Shown here: in pieces, positions 33,876-44,277 of the stretch | Position numbering within the stretch: the first letter of the stretch is position 1 | How the letters are laid out: each line of letters starts with the position of its first letter | NCBI GenBank assembly: GCA_022823225.1 | Contig: JAJDXM010000055.1 | Coordinates: 1 to 64,000 of the forward strand | Reading direction: 5' to 3' | Length of the DNA stretch: 64,000 nucleotides | Source: Gemmatimonadota bacterium | GTDB taxonomy: Bacteria; Gemmatimonadota; Gemmatimonadetes; Longimicrobiales; Gaopeijiaceae | The notes under the pieces: generated by a model | The model's database searches: none | Seen by the model: the letters and a program-made list of their open reading frames with translations, nothing else | What the model was told of the DNA's origin: nothing | Program-made: the position numbers and the translations under genes

Positions 33876-34790
33876 ATGACAGATCCGGCCATGCCCAGTC
33901 CCTCCGACGCCATCACCGCACTGCTCGAACTCGAGCCGCTCGAGCGCAACATCTACCGGGGACGGAACCGCGACATCGGTTCCGGGCGGATCTTCGGCGG
34001 GCAGGTGCTGGGCCAGGCGCTGGTGGCCGCACGCCACACGATCGAGGAGGAGGACCGGGAGGCGCACTCGCTGCACGGCTACTTCATCCTCGAGGGCGAC
34101 CTGAGCATCCCGGTCGTCTACTTCGTCGACCGCACGCGCGACGGCAGGAGCTTCGCCACCCGGCGCGTCACTGCGATCCAGCACGGCCGCGCGATCTTCA
34201 CGCTGTCCGCGTCGTTTCACCGCACGGAGACCGCCCTGTCGCACCAGTCCGAAATGCCCGATGTTCCGCCCCCCGACGACCTCGTCTCCGAGCTGGACAT
34301 CCTGCGCGAGCACTCCGACAGGATCCCCGAGCACCTTCGGGCGGTGCTGACGCAGGACCGCCCCATGGAGTACCGTCCCGTGGAGCCATACGTCCCTTTC
34401 GACCGCACCCCGCGCCCCCCCGTCCGGCACATCTGGCTGCGCGCCTCCGATCCTCTCGACGACGATCCAGTCCATCATCAGGCGGCCCTTGCCTACGCCT
34501 CCGACTACGGGATCCTGTCGACCGCGCTGCAGCCGCACGGGCGCACGGTGCGCGATCCCGACCTCATGGCGGCGTCGCTGGATCATTCGCTGTGGTTCCA
34601 CCGGCCCTTTCGCGCCGACGAGTGGCTTCTGTACCGGATCGAGAGCCCGGTGGCACACGGCGCCCGGGGGTTCGGCAGGGGGGCGTTCTACGCGCGCGGC
34701 GGGGAGTTCGTGGCGTCGTCGGCCCAGGAGGGTCTGCTTCGCACGGGGATCAGGCCCCGGAGAAAGGCGAACCCGCACCCACATGCGTGA
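33876..34790 (+). CDS. tesB: Acyl-CoA thioesterase II
   Basis: About 304 residues with two hot-dog domains. NIYRGRNRDIGSGRIFGGQVLGQALVAARHT and HSLHGYFILEGD are in the first, and ALAYASDYGILSTALQPHG, then ASLDHSLWFHRPFRADEWLLYR, in the second; the Asp, Thr/Ser and Gln positions of TesB appear present. It hydrolyses medium and long acyl-CoA. The next gene starts eight bases inside it. Confidence 0.92.
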   Translation: MTDPAMPSPSDAITALLELEPLERNIYRGRNRDIGSGRIFGGQVLGQALVAARHTIEEEDREAHSLHGYFILEGDLSIPVVYFVDRTRDGRSFATRRVTAIQHGRAIFTLSASFHRTETALSHQSEMPDVPPPDDLVSELDILREHSDRIPEHLRAVLTQDRPMEYRPVEPYVPFDRTPRPPVRHIWLRASDPLDDDPVHHQAALAYASDYGILSTALQPHGRTVRDPDLMAASLDHSLWFHRPFRADEWLLYRIESPVAHGARGFGRGAFYARGGEFVASSAQEGLLRTGIRPRRKANPHPHA

Positions 34791-35358
34791 CCGATTCGAA
34801 TCCGCCCCGACTTTCCCCGAATACCTCGAAACCGTGCGCAAGAACGAAGACCTCTGGCGCGGCGTACATGACCGCGTGCGGCTTCCCGCCGATGTTCTGG
34901 AAGAGGCCCGCTCGCTGCCCGGCACCTGGCACCTGCTGGCGCTCAGCGAGGACTGGTGCGGGGACGCGGTCAACATCCTGCCCGTGGTGTCGCGCTTCGC
35001 GGAGGCGCTGCCCAATGTCGACCTCCGCGTCCTGGCCCGCGACGAGAACCTGGACATCATGGACGCCCACCTCACCAACGGCCGCAGCCGGTCGATCCCC
35101 ATCGTGATCGTCTACGACGAGGACTTCCGCGAGCGTGCCTGGTGGGGACCCCGGCCCAGCGAACTGCAGGAGTGGGTGATGACCGAGGGCATGAAGATGG
35201 AGCCGGGACCCCGCTACGCGCAGACCCGCCGATTCTATGCCCGCGACAAGGGGAAGGCGATCGTGGCCGAGGTACTGGAGATTCTGCGCTCCGTTGCCGC
35301 TTTGCATGAATACACCGCGTCCGGTAATATATCGTCAGGAAAAAAGCACGACCCCTGA
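34783..35358 (+). CDS. Thioredoxin-like protein with WCGD motif
   Basis: 191 residues, ATG inside the end of tesB. WHLLALSEDWCGDAVNILPVVSRFAEA is a thioredoxin-fold active site with only the first Cys (WCGDA), typical of the DUF/thioredoxin_9-like family of one-Cys proteins. NGRSRSIPIVIVYDEDF contains the cis-Pro. It may bind bacillithiol or glutathione-like thiols; not shown. Confidence 0.75.
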   Translation: MRDRFESAPTFPEYLETVRKNEDLWRGVHDRVRLPADVLEEARSLPGTWHLLALSEDWCGDAVNILPVVSRFAEALPNVDLRVLARDENLDIMDAHLTNGRSRSIPIVIVYDEDFRERAWWGPRPSELQEWVMTEGMKMEPGPRYAQTRRFYARDKGKAIVAEVLEILRSVAALHEYTASGNISSGKKHDP

Positions 35359-35370
35359 CACGGGTATCCA

Positions 35371-36210
35371 ATGCCGACCACCCGCTACATCGCCTGCTGT
35401 GCGGTCGTTCTCGCGACCGGCCTGGCGCTTCCGAACCCGTCCGCCGCCCAGGTCCCGCTCGGCATCCGCACCGCCTCCGGCCTGACCGTCACGCCCGCCT
35501 ACGAGGGCTGGTACGAGAACGCCGACGGCACCTTCAGCCTCTCCTTCGGCTACTACAACCGGAACTTCGAGGAGATCGTCGAAATCCCCGTCGGGACCGG
35601 CAACCACATCGCGCCCGCCGCCTTCGACGGCGGCCAGCCCACGCGCTTCCACCCGCGCCGCCACTGGGGCGTGTTCACGGTCGTGGTCCCGGCGGACTTC
35701 GGCGACCAGGCCATCGTGTGGACGATCGACTTCCGGGGCGAAAAGTACGCGATCCCGGGAACGCTTCACCTCGACTGGCAGATCGACGCGCTCGAGGGGG
35801 AGGCGGGGGCGGGCAACACGCCGCCGGTGCTCGCCTTCTCGGAGGGCGGGGCGGAGGGGGCCGGACCGGGCGGCATCTGGGGCGACCCGATTGAGGCCCT
35901 GGCGGGGGCGCCCGTCGCCCTTGGGGTATGGGCGCGGGACGATGGTCGCGGCGCCTTCACGCGGAACGAGGAGGGGCCGCAGGTCGCCCTGAGGTGGTTC
36001 AAGCACCAGGGTCCGGGCGACGTCACCTTCACCGAGGCTGTGGGTGAGGTCCCGATCTCCGGGGGCATGATGATGACCACCGCCACCTTCGCGGAGCCGG
36101 GCGCATATGTTCTCCGCGTGCGCGCCAACGACGCATCGGGAGTCTCAGGAGCCGGACACGCCCAGTGCTGCTGGACCAACGGATTTGTGCGAGTAAACGT
36201 CACCAACTGA
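35371..36210 (+). CDS. Exported hypothetical protein preceding a haem/copper-type protein
   Basis: 279 residues with signal ACCAVVLATGLALPNPSAAQ. YEGWYENADGTFSLSFGYYNRN and HWGVFTVVVPADFGDQAIVWTI indicate an immunoglobulin-like beta-sandwich. It ends with ANDASGVSGAGHAQCCWTNGFVRVNV, which suggests a PKD-like fold and paired Cys. It is followed after 17 bases by the cytochrome/monooxygenase-like gene with a perfect AGGAGG, so they are probably one operon. Function unknown. Confidence 0.6.
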   Translation: MPTTRYIACCAVVLATGLALPNPSAAQVPLGIRTASGLTVTPAYEGWYENADGTFSLSFGYYNRNFEEIVEIPVGTGNHIAPAAFDGGQPTRFHPRRHWGVFTVVVPADFGDQAIVWTIDFRGEKYAIPGTLHLDWQIDALEGEAGAGNTPPVLAFSEGGAEGAGPGGIWGDPIEALAGAPVALGVWARDDGRGAFTRNEEGPQVALRWFKHQGPGDVTFTEAVGEVPISGGMMMTTATFAEPGAYVLRVRANDASGVSGAGHAQCCWTNGFVRVNVTN

Positions 36211-36227
36211 CGATCAGGAGGAATTCC

Positions 36228-37607
36228 ATGCGCAGAGAGAACACCGTCCGCGGTTTGGCAGCCGTCTGCCTCGCGATCGCCTGCGCCCTCGTTGCCTGGC
36301 CCGCGCCGGCCGGCGCCCAGGACCAGCCCACCTACGCCCGCGACGTGGCGCCGATCATCCAGCAGAACTGCCAGGTGTGCCACCAGCCCGGGTCGATCGC
36401 GCCGATGTCGCTGATGACCTACGAGGCGGTGAAACGCTACGCGCCCCGGATCCGCGACAAGGTCACGGCCCGCCTCATGCCCCCGTGGCACATCGACCGG
36501 TCGGTGGGCATCCAGGAGTTCAAGAACGACATGGCGCTGACGGATGAGGAGCTCGAGACGCTGGTCGCCTGGCTGGACAGCGACATGCCCCTTGGCGACG
36601 AGGCCGACATGCCGCCGCCGGCCGTGTTCCCGGATCCGTCCGCATGGCAGTTCGAGTCGACCTTCGGCCGTCCACCCGACCTGATCGTTCCCTCCGAGCC
36701 CTACACGCTGGCCGCAAAGACCCAGGACAAGTGGTTCACGCCCACGGTCCCGACAGGGCTGACCGAGGAACGCTGGGTGAAGGCGATCGAGATTCGGCCC
36801 TCCTGGCCGGACGGGCCGAAGATCGTGCACCACGCGCTCGCCTTTCTCATCCAGCAGGAGGACTACGACGAGATGTCGGCGGAGACCGCGTCGCTCGCCT
36901 CCAGCAGCCGCGCGATGGGCGGGGCGGGCCTCTTCATGGAGTGGGCGGTCGGAAAGGTCGGCGAGATCTTCCCCGATGGTGCCGGCAAGCTCATGTTGCC
37001 GGGGTCGCGGGTCCGGTGGGAAGTGCACTACCACGCGATCGGCAGGGAGGTCAAGGACAGCTACGTGGAGCTGGGGATCTGGCTGTATCCGGAGGGCTAC
37101 GTCCCCGAGAACCGGACCCGGCTCCGCATGTTCAACGCCACCGGCGACGGGCTCGACATCCCGCCGGGCAGGGTCGCGGTCACGCAGGACACCTACACGC
37201 TGAGGTGGCCGGCGCGCCTGGAGAACTTCCAGCCGCACATGCACATGCGGGGCAAGGCGATGTCGATGTCGGCCATCTACCCGGACGGCACCAAGGAGCT
37301 CCTCAGCCAGGTCACGAACTTCCAGTGGAACTGGCACGTCAACTACATCTACGAGGACCACGCGGCTCCGCTCCTGCCGGCCGGCACCACCCTCGTGTTC
37401 ACGGCCTGGCACGACAACACGCCCGAGAATCCCAACAACCCGGACCACACCCAGTGGGTCGGCTGGGGCGACCGGACGGTTGACGAGATGGCGCACGCGT
37501 GGGTCGACGTCACCTACCTGACCGACGAGCAGTACGCGGCGGCGGTGGCCGAGCGCGAGGCCATGACGGCCGACCAGAACGAGAACAGGGAGGGGAACAA
37601 CCGGTAG
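36228..37607 (+). CDS. Periplasmic cytochrome c plus PHM-like copper monooxygenase-fold protein
   Basis: 459 residues, signal ACALVAWPAPAGAQ. Residues about 30-110 are a class I cytochrome domain with CQVCH as haem site and Met-rich ARLMPPWHID. The remainder resembles the two-domain PHM-type ascorbate-dependent monooxygenase fold, with IVHHALAF, RWEVHYHAIG and NFQPHMHMRGKAM as possible copper ligands. Substrate is unknown. Strong AGGAGG site; followed after 18 bases by an SLC13 symporter. Confidence 0.75.
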   Translation: MRRENTVRGLAAVCLAIACALVAWPAPAGAQDQPTYARDVAPIIQQNCQVCHQPGSIAPMSLMTYEAVKRYAPRIRDKVTARLMPPWHIDRSVGIQEFKNDMALTDEELETLVAWLDSDMPLGDEADMPPPAVFPDPSAWQFESTFGRPPDLIVPSEPYTLAAKTQDKWFTPTVPTGLTEERWVKAIEIRPSWPDGPKIVHHALAFLIQQEDYDEMSAETASLASSSRAMGGAGLFMEWAVGKVGEIFPDGAGKLMLPGSRVRWEVHYHAIGREVKDSYVELGIWLYPEGYVPENRTRLRMFNATGDGLDIPPGRVAVTQDTYTLRWPARLENFQPHMHMRGKAMSMSAIYPDGTKELLSQVTNFQWNWHVNYIYEDHAAPLLPAGTTLVFTAWHDNTPENPNNPDHTQWVGWGDRTVDEMAHAWVDVTYLTDEQYAAAVAEREAMTADQNENREGNNR

Positions 37608-37625
37608 GCTCCGGTTCCGGCTTCC

Positions 37626-39170
37626 ATGGCCGTAGAAAAACACGTTTCCTCGAGAGGCCGGGCCATCGGTCTGTGGCTCGGCCTCTCCGCGTTCGTCCTG
37701 CTGCTCGTCTTCCCGGTCGACCCAGGGAACCTGCCCGCCAGCCGCCTGGCCGCCGTGGCTCTGCTGATGGCGATCTGGTGGGTCACCGACGCGATTCCGC
37801 TCTTCGCGACGGCTCTGCTCCCCCTCGTCCTCTACCCGCTCCTGGGCATCATGTCCGGGCACGACACCGCGCCGATCTACTTCAACAGCACGATCGTGCT
37901 CTTCCTCGGCGGGTTCATGATCGCCCTGACGATGGAGAAGTGGAACCTTCACCGGCGGATCGCGCTCAACATCATCCACGCGGTGGGGGGCGGGCCCGCG
38001 CGCATCGTGCTGGGGTTCATGATCGCGGCGGCGTTCCTCTCGATGTGGATCTCGAACACGGCCACCGCGGTCATGATGGTCCCGATCGGGCTCGCGATCA
38101 TCCTGCAGATCGAGGGCGAATTCGGCCGCGACAAGGCGCACCATCTCTCGGTGGGACTCATGCTGGGGATCGCCTACGGCGCCACCGTGGGCGGACTCAC
38201 CACGCTCGTGGGCACGCCGCCCAACCTGTCGTTCGTGCGGATCTTCCAGATCCTCTTCCCCGAGGCGCCGCCGATCGCCTTCGGGCACTGGATCGTGATG
38301 GCCTTCCCCGTGGGGCTGATCATGCTGGTTGCGGCCTGGCTGATGATCACGCGCGTCTTCCACCGGGTGCCCGACAGCGTCAACGTCGACCAGGAGGTGG
38401 TGGCGGTGGAGCGCGGGCGCCTCGGATCGATCGCCTTCGAGGAGCGTGCGGTGATGGGGGTCTTCGTCGCGACGGCGCTGCTGTGGGTCTTCCGGGTCGA
38501 CCTGGAGCTCGGCTTCCTGACCATCCCGGGCTGGTCGCGCATCCTCCCCGACCCGGGCATGATCGACGACGGAACGATCGCCATCACCCTTGCGTCGGTG
38601 CTCTTCTTCATCCCGGCACGAAACCGCGAGAGCGGCGCGACGCGGGTCATGGGGCCGGACGTCATCCCCCGCCTTCCCTGGAACATCGTGCTGCTCTTCG
38701 GCGGCGGCTTCGCGCTGGCGGCCGGCTTTCAGGAAACCGGGCTCGCCCAGCTCATCGGCAACCAGTTCGAGGTGCTCGGCAACCTGCCGGTCTTTCTGCT
38801 GATCGTGATCGTGTGCGTGGCGCTCACCTTCCTCACCGAATTCACGAGCAACACCGCCACCACCGAGATGATCCTGCCGATCCTCGCGTCGGTGGCCGTC
38901 GTCACCGGCACCCATCCCCTGGTGCTGATGATTCCGGCGACGCTGTCCGCCTCCTGCGCGTTCATGATGCCCGTGGCAACGCCGCCCAACGCAATCGTCT
39001 TCGGGAGCGACCGGATCACCGTGGGCGAGATGGCCCGCACGGGGATCCTGCTGAACCTGATCGGAGTGTTGGTGATTGCGACCATCGTGTTCACCGTGGG
39101 GCTGACGGTCTTCGACATCGACCCGTCGGTGGTGCCGGAGTGGGCAAGGAGTCTGGCCGGGGAGTCCTGA
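37626..39170 (+). CDS. SLC13/DASS-family sodium:anion symporter
   Basis: 514 residues with about 11-12 helices. The two signature Ser-Asn-Thr hairpins are clear: FLSMWISNTATAVMMVPIG and TEFTSNTATTEMILPIL, with VGTPPNL and VATPPNAIVF at the two substrate loops. The family takes up di- or tricarboxylates or sulfate with Na+. It directly precedes the glucan locus but lies upstream of the operator at 39240. Confidence 0.9.
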   Translation: MAVEKHVSSRGRAIGLWLGLSAFVLLLVFPVDPGNLPASRLAAVALLMAIWWVTDAIPLFATALLPLVLYPLLGIMSGHDTAPIYFNSTIVLFLGGFMIALTMEKWNLHRRIALNIIHAVGGGPARIVLGFMIAAAFLSMWISNTATAVMMVPIGLAIILQIEGEFGRDKAHHLSVGLMLGIAYGATVGGLTTLVGTPPNLSFVRIFQILFPEAPPIAFGHWIVMAFPVGLIMLVAAWLMITRVFHRVPDSVNVDQEVVAVERGRLGSIAFEERAVMGVFVATALLWVFRVDLELGFLTIPGWSRILPDPGMIDDGTIAITLASVLFFIPARNRESGATRVMGPDVIPRLPWNIVLLFGGGFALAAGFQETGLAQLIGNQFEVLGNLPVFLLIVIVCVALTFLTEFTSNTATTEMILPILASVAVVTGTHPLVLMIPATLSASCAFMMPVATPPNAIVFGSDRITVGEMARTGILLNLIGVLVIATIVFTVGLTVFDIDPSVVPEWARSLAGES

Positions 39171-39239
39171 GACCGGCGTGGCTCATCCTGCCTCCAGGCG
39201 TTTTGGGGTCCTTCTTGACACCACGCGACCTGTCTCCAC

Positions 39240-39264
39240 ACTTTGTTCGGCGACCGAACAAAGT
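39240..39264. promoter_or_regulatory. 25-bp perfect palindrome, probable ROK operator (left)
   Basis: ACTTTGTTCGG-CGA-CCGAACAAAGT, two perfect 11-bp arms, lies 72 bases before the first binding-lipoprotein gene. The same sequence occurs, in the other orientation, at 57549. The TTTGTT...AACAAA core resembles XylR-type ROK operators, and a ROK gene lies in the locus. Confidence 0.75.
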
Positions 39265-39335
39265 CTGACGGGGGCGATTCGGCGTGCCGCGACAGCCGCA
39301 CGCCCGCGCCTACGATCCAACGCAGGAAGGTGAGG

Positions 39336-41258
39336 ATGGCAGCGAGCAGCGCACGCAGGATGATGGGCAGCGCCGCCGCGCTTCCTGCGCTCGCCCTCGC
39401 CGCCTGCGAACGCGACCTGACCGAGCTCGACCCGGCGGCCTTCCCACCCGAGCCGGCGGTCTTCTACGACGACTTCGCTCCGGGACTCCACTACGGAGCT
39501 TTCGGGGGGTCCAAGGTCGACGCCCTCGATATCGAACGCGATCTGGTCTACCGCGGAACCGCGGCCTTGAAGTTCTCCGTTCCGGCACCCAGCGATCCGA
39601 CGGGCGGCTACGCCGGGGGGGCCTTCTTCTCGACCGTGCCCCGGGATCTGTCGGGGTTCGACGCGCTGACCTTCTGGGCCCGCGCGAGCACGGCCGCTAC
39701 GCTGGACCGGGTCGGTTTCGGAGACGACAACACCGGCACCTCCCGCTTCCCGGCCACGCTCGACAATCTGTCGCTCTCGACCCGCTGGACGAAGTACGCG
39801 ATCCCCCTTCCACTGCCCGCCGTACTGGCCCAGGAGTCCGGACTCTTTCTCGTCGCGGACGCTTCCGAGTTTCCGGTCGGCTACGAGCTGTACTTCGACG
39901 ATGTTCAGTTCGAGCGGCTCGGCACGATCATCAATCCGCGGCCGGCGATCGACACGCGGACGGTAAGCGGCGAGGCCGGCGGCACCCTGGCGGTCGGCGG
40001 CACGCGCGTGACCTTCGACGTCAACGGGACCCACCTGACGGTCGGCGCCGCACCCGCGTACTTCACCTTCACCTCGTCGGACCCGGGGGTCGCGACGGTG
40101 AACCCCGACCACACCATCACGCTGGTCCGCCCCGGCACCGCCACGATCACGGCGACCCTGGGAGCGACCCCGGCCACGGGAGCGCTCACGGTCAACGTCG
40201 AGACGCCGCCAGAGGACGCGCCCCCGGTGCCGACGGTGCCCGCCGAGGACGTCATCTCCTTGTTCAGCGACGCCTACGCGGACGTGGCGGTCGACACCTG
40301 GTCGGCGGATTGGGACCAGGCCGACGTGGAAGACGTGGTCGTCGCCGGGAATCCGGTCAAGAAGTACACCAACCTGGCGTTTGCAGGCGTCGAGTTCACC
40401 TCGTCGACGATCGACGCCACGTCGATGACCCACCTCCACGTCGATCTGTGGACGAATGACGCCAACGCCTTCCGCATCAAGCTGGTGGACTTCGGCGCGA
40501 ACGGAATCTTCGGCGGAGGCGACGACAGCGAGCACGAGGTCACCTTCACGCCCGTGTCAACGACGCCGATCGCGCCGGGAACGTGGAACGTCCTAGACAT
40601 TCCGCTTTCGGCCTTCGGCGGACTGGCGGACCGCAGCCATCTCGCCCAGCTGATCATCTCCGGGTCGAGCCGGACGGTCTACCTGGACAACATCTACTTC
40701 TTCCAGGGTGAGACTCCCGTCGATCCCACAGGCCCCCCGGACCCCGCACCGACGCCCCAGGACGCGGCAAGGGACGTGATTTCGCTCTTCAGCGACGCGT
40801 ATGACGACGCGGCCATCGACACCTGGTCGGCGGAGTGGGACCAGGCCGACGTGGAGGACGTGGCGATCGAGGGCGACGCGACGAAGAAGTACACGAACCT
40901 GGTATTCGCGGGAATCGAGTTCACATCGCAGACCCTGGACGCCAGGAGCATGACGCACTTCCGAATGGACATCTGGACGCCGGACGAGACGGCGGCCGCG
41001 GGGTTCAAGGTGAAGCTGGTGGACTTCGGTGCGGATGGAGGGTTCGGCGGGGGGGACGACAGCGAGCACGAAGTCACTGTCACCGCCGCCGACGGGCTGG
41101 CGACGGGAGCGTGGGTGTCGCTGAATCTGCCCCTTGCGGACTTCGCCAACCTGGCCGGGAGGGAGAATCTGGCCCAGCTGATCATCTCGGGGGATCTGAG
41201 CACGGTCTACGTCGACAACGTCTATTTCCGGCGGCCCGCTTCCGGGCCCGGTCATTAA
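39336..41258 (+). CDS. Glycan-binding lipoprotein with Ig-like and two VISLFSDAY repeats
   Basis: 640 residues; ATG after AAGGTGAGG. Signal SAAALPALALAAC with lipobox. Residues about 35-190 form a carbohydrate-binding-like beta-sandwich (FYDDFAPGLHYGAFGG, TLDRVGFGDDN, ELYFDDVQF). A BIG2/Ig-like domain follows (TFDVNGTHLTVG, ATVNPDHTITLVRPGTATITATLG). Two ~145-residue repeats, at 40249 and 40777, have DVISLFSDAY, YTNL-FAG-EFTS, IKLVDFGA and VYxDNxYF. Such domains accompany GH16 laminarinases in Bacteroidetes, so beta-glucan capture at the surface is the inference. First gene after the left operator. Confidence 0.75.
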   Translation: MAASSARRMMGSAAALPALALAACERDLTELDPAAFPPEPAVFYDDFAPGLHYGAFGGSKVDALDIERDLVYRGTAALKFSVPAPSDPTGGYAGGAFFSTVPRDLSGFDALTFWARASTAATLDRVGFGDDNTGTSRFPATLDNLSLSTRWTKYAIPLPLPAVLAQESGLFLVADASEFPVGYELYFDDVQFERLGTIINPRPAIDTRTVSGEAGGTLAVGGTRVTFDVNGTHLTVGAAPAYFTFTSSDPGVATVNPDHTITLVRPGTATITATLGATPATGALTVNVETPPEDAPPVPTVPAEDVISLFSDAYADVAVDTWSADWDQADVEDVVVAGNPVKKYTNLAFAGVEFTSSTIDATSMTHLHVDLWTNDANAFRIKLVDFGANGIFGGGDDSEHEVTFTPVSTTPIAPGTWNVLDIPLSAFGGLADRSHLAQLIISGSSRTVYLDNIYFFQGETPVDPTGPPDPAPTPQDAARDVISLFSDAYDDAAIDTWSAEWDQADVEDVAIEGDATKKYTNLVFAGIEFTSQTLDARSMTHFRMDIWTPDETAAAGFKVKLVDFGADGGFGGGDDSEHEVTVTAADGLATGAWVSLNLPLADFANLAGRENLAQLIISGDLSTVYVDNVYFRRPASGPGH

Positions 41259-44200
41259 ACAGGAAAGAATTCATGAAATCGCACAGCAATCGCACAGTCC
41301 CAGTCCGGCGGTCGCCGGGACCCTTCACCCACCGCCACTCATTCCCACGGGGCTGGGCCGGCGTGCCCGTCGCGCTCCTTGTGTGCGGGGTGCTGGCCTG
41401 CGGCGACGACCCCGTCGAGCCGCCCGTCGCCACAACGGTCACGGTGTCCCCGGCGACGGCTTCGCTTGCATCGCTGGGTGAGACTGTCCAGCTGAGCGCC
41501 ATGGTTCGCGACCAGAACGGGGATGTGATGACCGGTGCGCCGGTGAGCTGGAGCTCGAGCGACGCCGCGGTCGCGTCAGTGAACACGTCGGGGCTGGTTA
41601 CGGCGGCGGGCAACGGGATGGCGACGATTACGGCGACCTCCGGGACCGCGAGCGGCACGGCGGCCGTCACGGTGGAGCAGGTCCCGACGGCGGTGTCGGT
41701 CACGCCCGAGTCGGTGACGCTCGCTGCGGTCGGAGAGACAGCTCAGTTCACAGCCGCGGTGCAGGATGCGAACGGGAACGCGGTCGCCGGCGCGGAGGTG
41801 AGTTGGGCGTCGGGGGACGAGGCGGTCGCGACGGTGGACGCGAACGGGCTCGTCACCGCGGTCGCCAACGGCACGGCGACGATCACCGCGACGTCCGGCA
41901 GCTTGAGCGAGAGCGGAACCGTGACGGTCGAGCAGGAAGCCGCGGCGGTCACGGTCGCGCCCGAATCGGTCCACTTGATCGTGTCCGGCGAGACGGCGCA
42001 GCTCGCGGCCGAGGTGACCGACGCGAACGGGAACGTGATCGAGGGTGCGACGGTGAGCTGGGCCTCGGCGGACGAGGCGGTTGCGACGGTGGACGCGAAC
42101 GGGCTTGTCGCCGCGGTGGCCGATGGCGCGACCATGGTCACCGCGACATCGGCCGGCGCGAGTGCGAGCGCGGCGGTCACGGTCATGCTGCAGGCCGCGC
42201 CCACCTCGGGGCCGCCCGCGCCGACCCACGCCGCACAGGACGTCATCTCGCTCTTCAGCGACGCCTACGAAGACGTGACGGTGGACACGTGGTCGGCGGT
42301 TTGGGATCAGGCCGATGTCGCGGACGTGGTGATCGCCGGGAACGCGGCAAGGAGATACACGAACCTGATCTTTGCAGGCGTCGAGTTCACTTCGCAGACG
42401 GTGGACGCGACGGACGCGACCCACTTCCGGATGGACATCTGGACGCCCGACGAGACCGCAGCCGCGGCATTCAGAGTGAAGTTGGTGGACTTCGGCGCGG
42501 ACGGCGCGTTCGGGGGCGGCGACGACAGCGAGCACGAGGTCGTGATCACGGCGGACGACGGGCTCGCGACGGAAGAGTGGGTGCAGCTGGACCTGCCGTT
42601 CACGGCCTTCCCGGGGCTCGCGGCGAGGGAACACCTGGCGCAGCTGATCATCTCGGGCGACCCGAATACGGTCTACGTGGACAACGTCTACTTCCGGCGG
42701 GGCGAGGCGCCGCCCCCGGAGCCCGTGCCTACCGAGGCGGCCCCGGTGCCCGGTGACGCGGCCGATGACGTGATTTCGCTCTACAGTGACGCATATGACG
42801 ATGTGACGGTGGACACCTGGTCGGCGGACTGGGACGTGGCGACCGTCGAGGACGTGGAGGTCGCGGGCAACGCGACCAAGAAGTACACCGGGCTGGTGTT
42901 TGCCGGGATCGAATTCACCTCCGCGACCGTCAACGCGGCCGACATGACCCACTTCCGCATGGACATCTGGACGCCGGACGAGACGGTGAACGCGGCATTC
43001 AAGGTCAAGCTGGTGGACTTCGGCTCCGACGGCGCCTGGTCCGGCGGCGACGACACCGAGCACGAGGTCACCATAACGGCCGCAGACGGCCTGGTGTCGC
43101 AGCAGTGGGTGCAGCTGGACCTGGCGCTGGCGGACTTCACTGGCCTGGGCGCGACGGAACACCTGGCGCAACTGATCATATCAGGCGACCCGAATACGCT
43201 CTACGTGGACAACGTGTACTTCCGGAAGGGGGCGGCACCGGCAGCACCGAGCGCGCCCGCTCCGACGCCGACGCACGGGGCGGACGCCGTGATCTCGCTC
43301 TTCAGCGGCCCGTACGCCGACGCCACGGTGGACACCTGGTCCGCGTCGTGGGACCAGGCCGACGTGGAGGACGTGGTGATCGAGGGCGATACGGTGAAGA
43401 AGTACACGAACCTTGTGTTCGCCGGGATCGAGTTCACGTCCGCGCCCATCGACGCCACCGCGATGACGCATTTCCACATGGACATCTGGACGCCCGACGA
43501 GACGGTGAACGCGGCGTTCAAGGTCAAGCTGGTGGACTTCGGGGCCGACGGCGCCTGGTCCGGCGGCGACGACACCGAACACGAGGTCACGCTCACCGCC
43601 GCCTCCGATCCCGCGCTGGCCACCGGCCAGTGGGTCAGCTACGATCTCGCGTTCGCCGACATGACCAACCTGGCTGCCCGCGAACACCTCGCCCAGCTGA
43701 TCATCTCCGGCGACCCGAACACGGTATTCGTGGACAACGTCTACTTCTATGCGCCGCCACCGAGCGAGCCTTCCGAGGCGGCGCCGACCCCGTCGCACCA
43801 CGCCGACAGCGTCATCTCGTTCTTCAGCGACGCCTACACCGACGTGACGGTCGACACCTGGTCCGCGTCGTGGGACCAGGCCGATGTCGAGGACGTGCAG
43901 ATCGCCGGGAATGCGACCAAGAGATACACGAACCTCGTATTCGCGGGTATCGAGTTCACCTCGAACGCCGTTGACGCCACCGGGATGACCCACTTCCGGA
44001 TCGACATCTGGACCCCCGACCCCACCGCCGCCCCGGCCGTCTTCAAGGTCAAGCTGGTGGACTTCGGTGCCGATGGCAGTTTCGCCGGAGGCGACGACAC
44101 CGAGCACGAGATCTCGCTCACCGCGAGTTCGGACCCGGCGCTCGCGACGGCCCAATGGTTGTCATACGACATCCCTCTGTCGGACTTCACGGCGCTCACG

Positions 44201-44277
44201 ACGCGGGGGCACCTTGCGCAGCTGATCATCTCCGGCGATCCCAATACGGTGTTCGTCGACAACGTGTACCTGCGCAA
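40240..44277 (+). repeat. Array of six ~145-residue VISLFSDAY domains across two genes
   Basis: Six related units start near 40249, 40777, 42241, 42769, 43291 and 43813. Each has DVISLFSDAY-(x)n-VDTWSAxWDxAxVxDV, a central MTHxHMDIWTPDE hairpin, VKLVDFGADG and a closing LAQLIISGDPNTVYVDNVYF. Nucleotide identity between the last four is high by eye, so recombination among them is likely. A seventh, permuted unit lies in the transporter gene at 46640. Confidence 0.8.

Noticed and set aside
35766-38915. A 1049-codon open frame on the minus strand
   Set aside because: It is antisense to the SLC13 symporter, the cytochrome/copper protein and their neighbour, all with strong family motifs. Its translation is rich in Arg, His, Asp and Gly with no domain, as expected from GC-rich antisense frames.
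40240-44277. The regular repeats considered as a CRISPR array
   Set aside because: The units are about 450 bases, coding, and lack short identical repeats with unique spacers.
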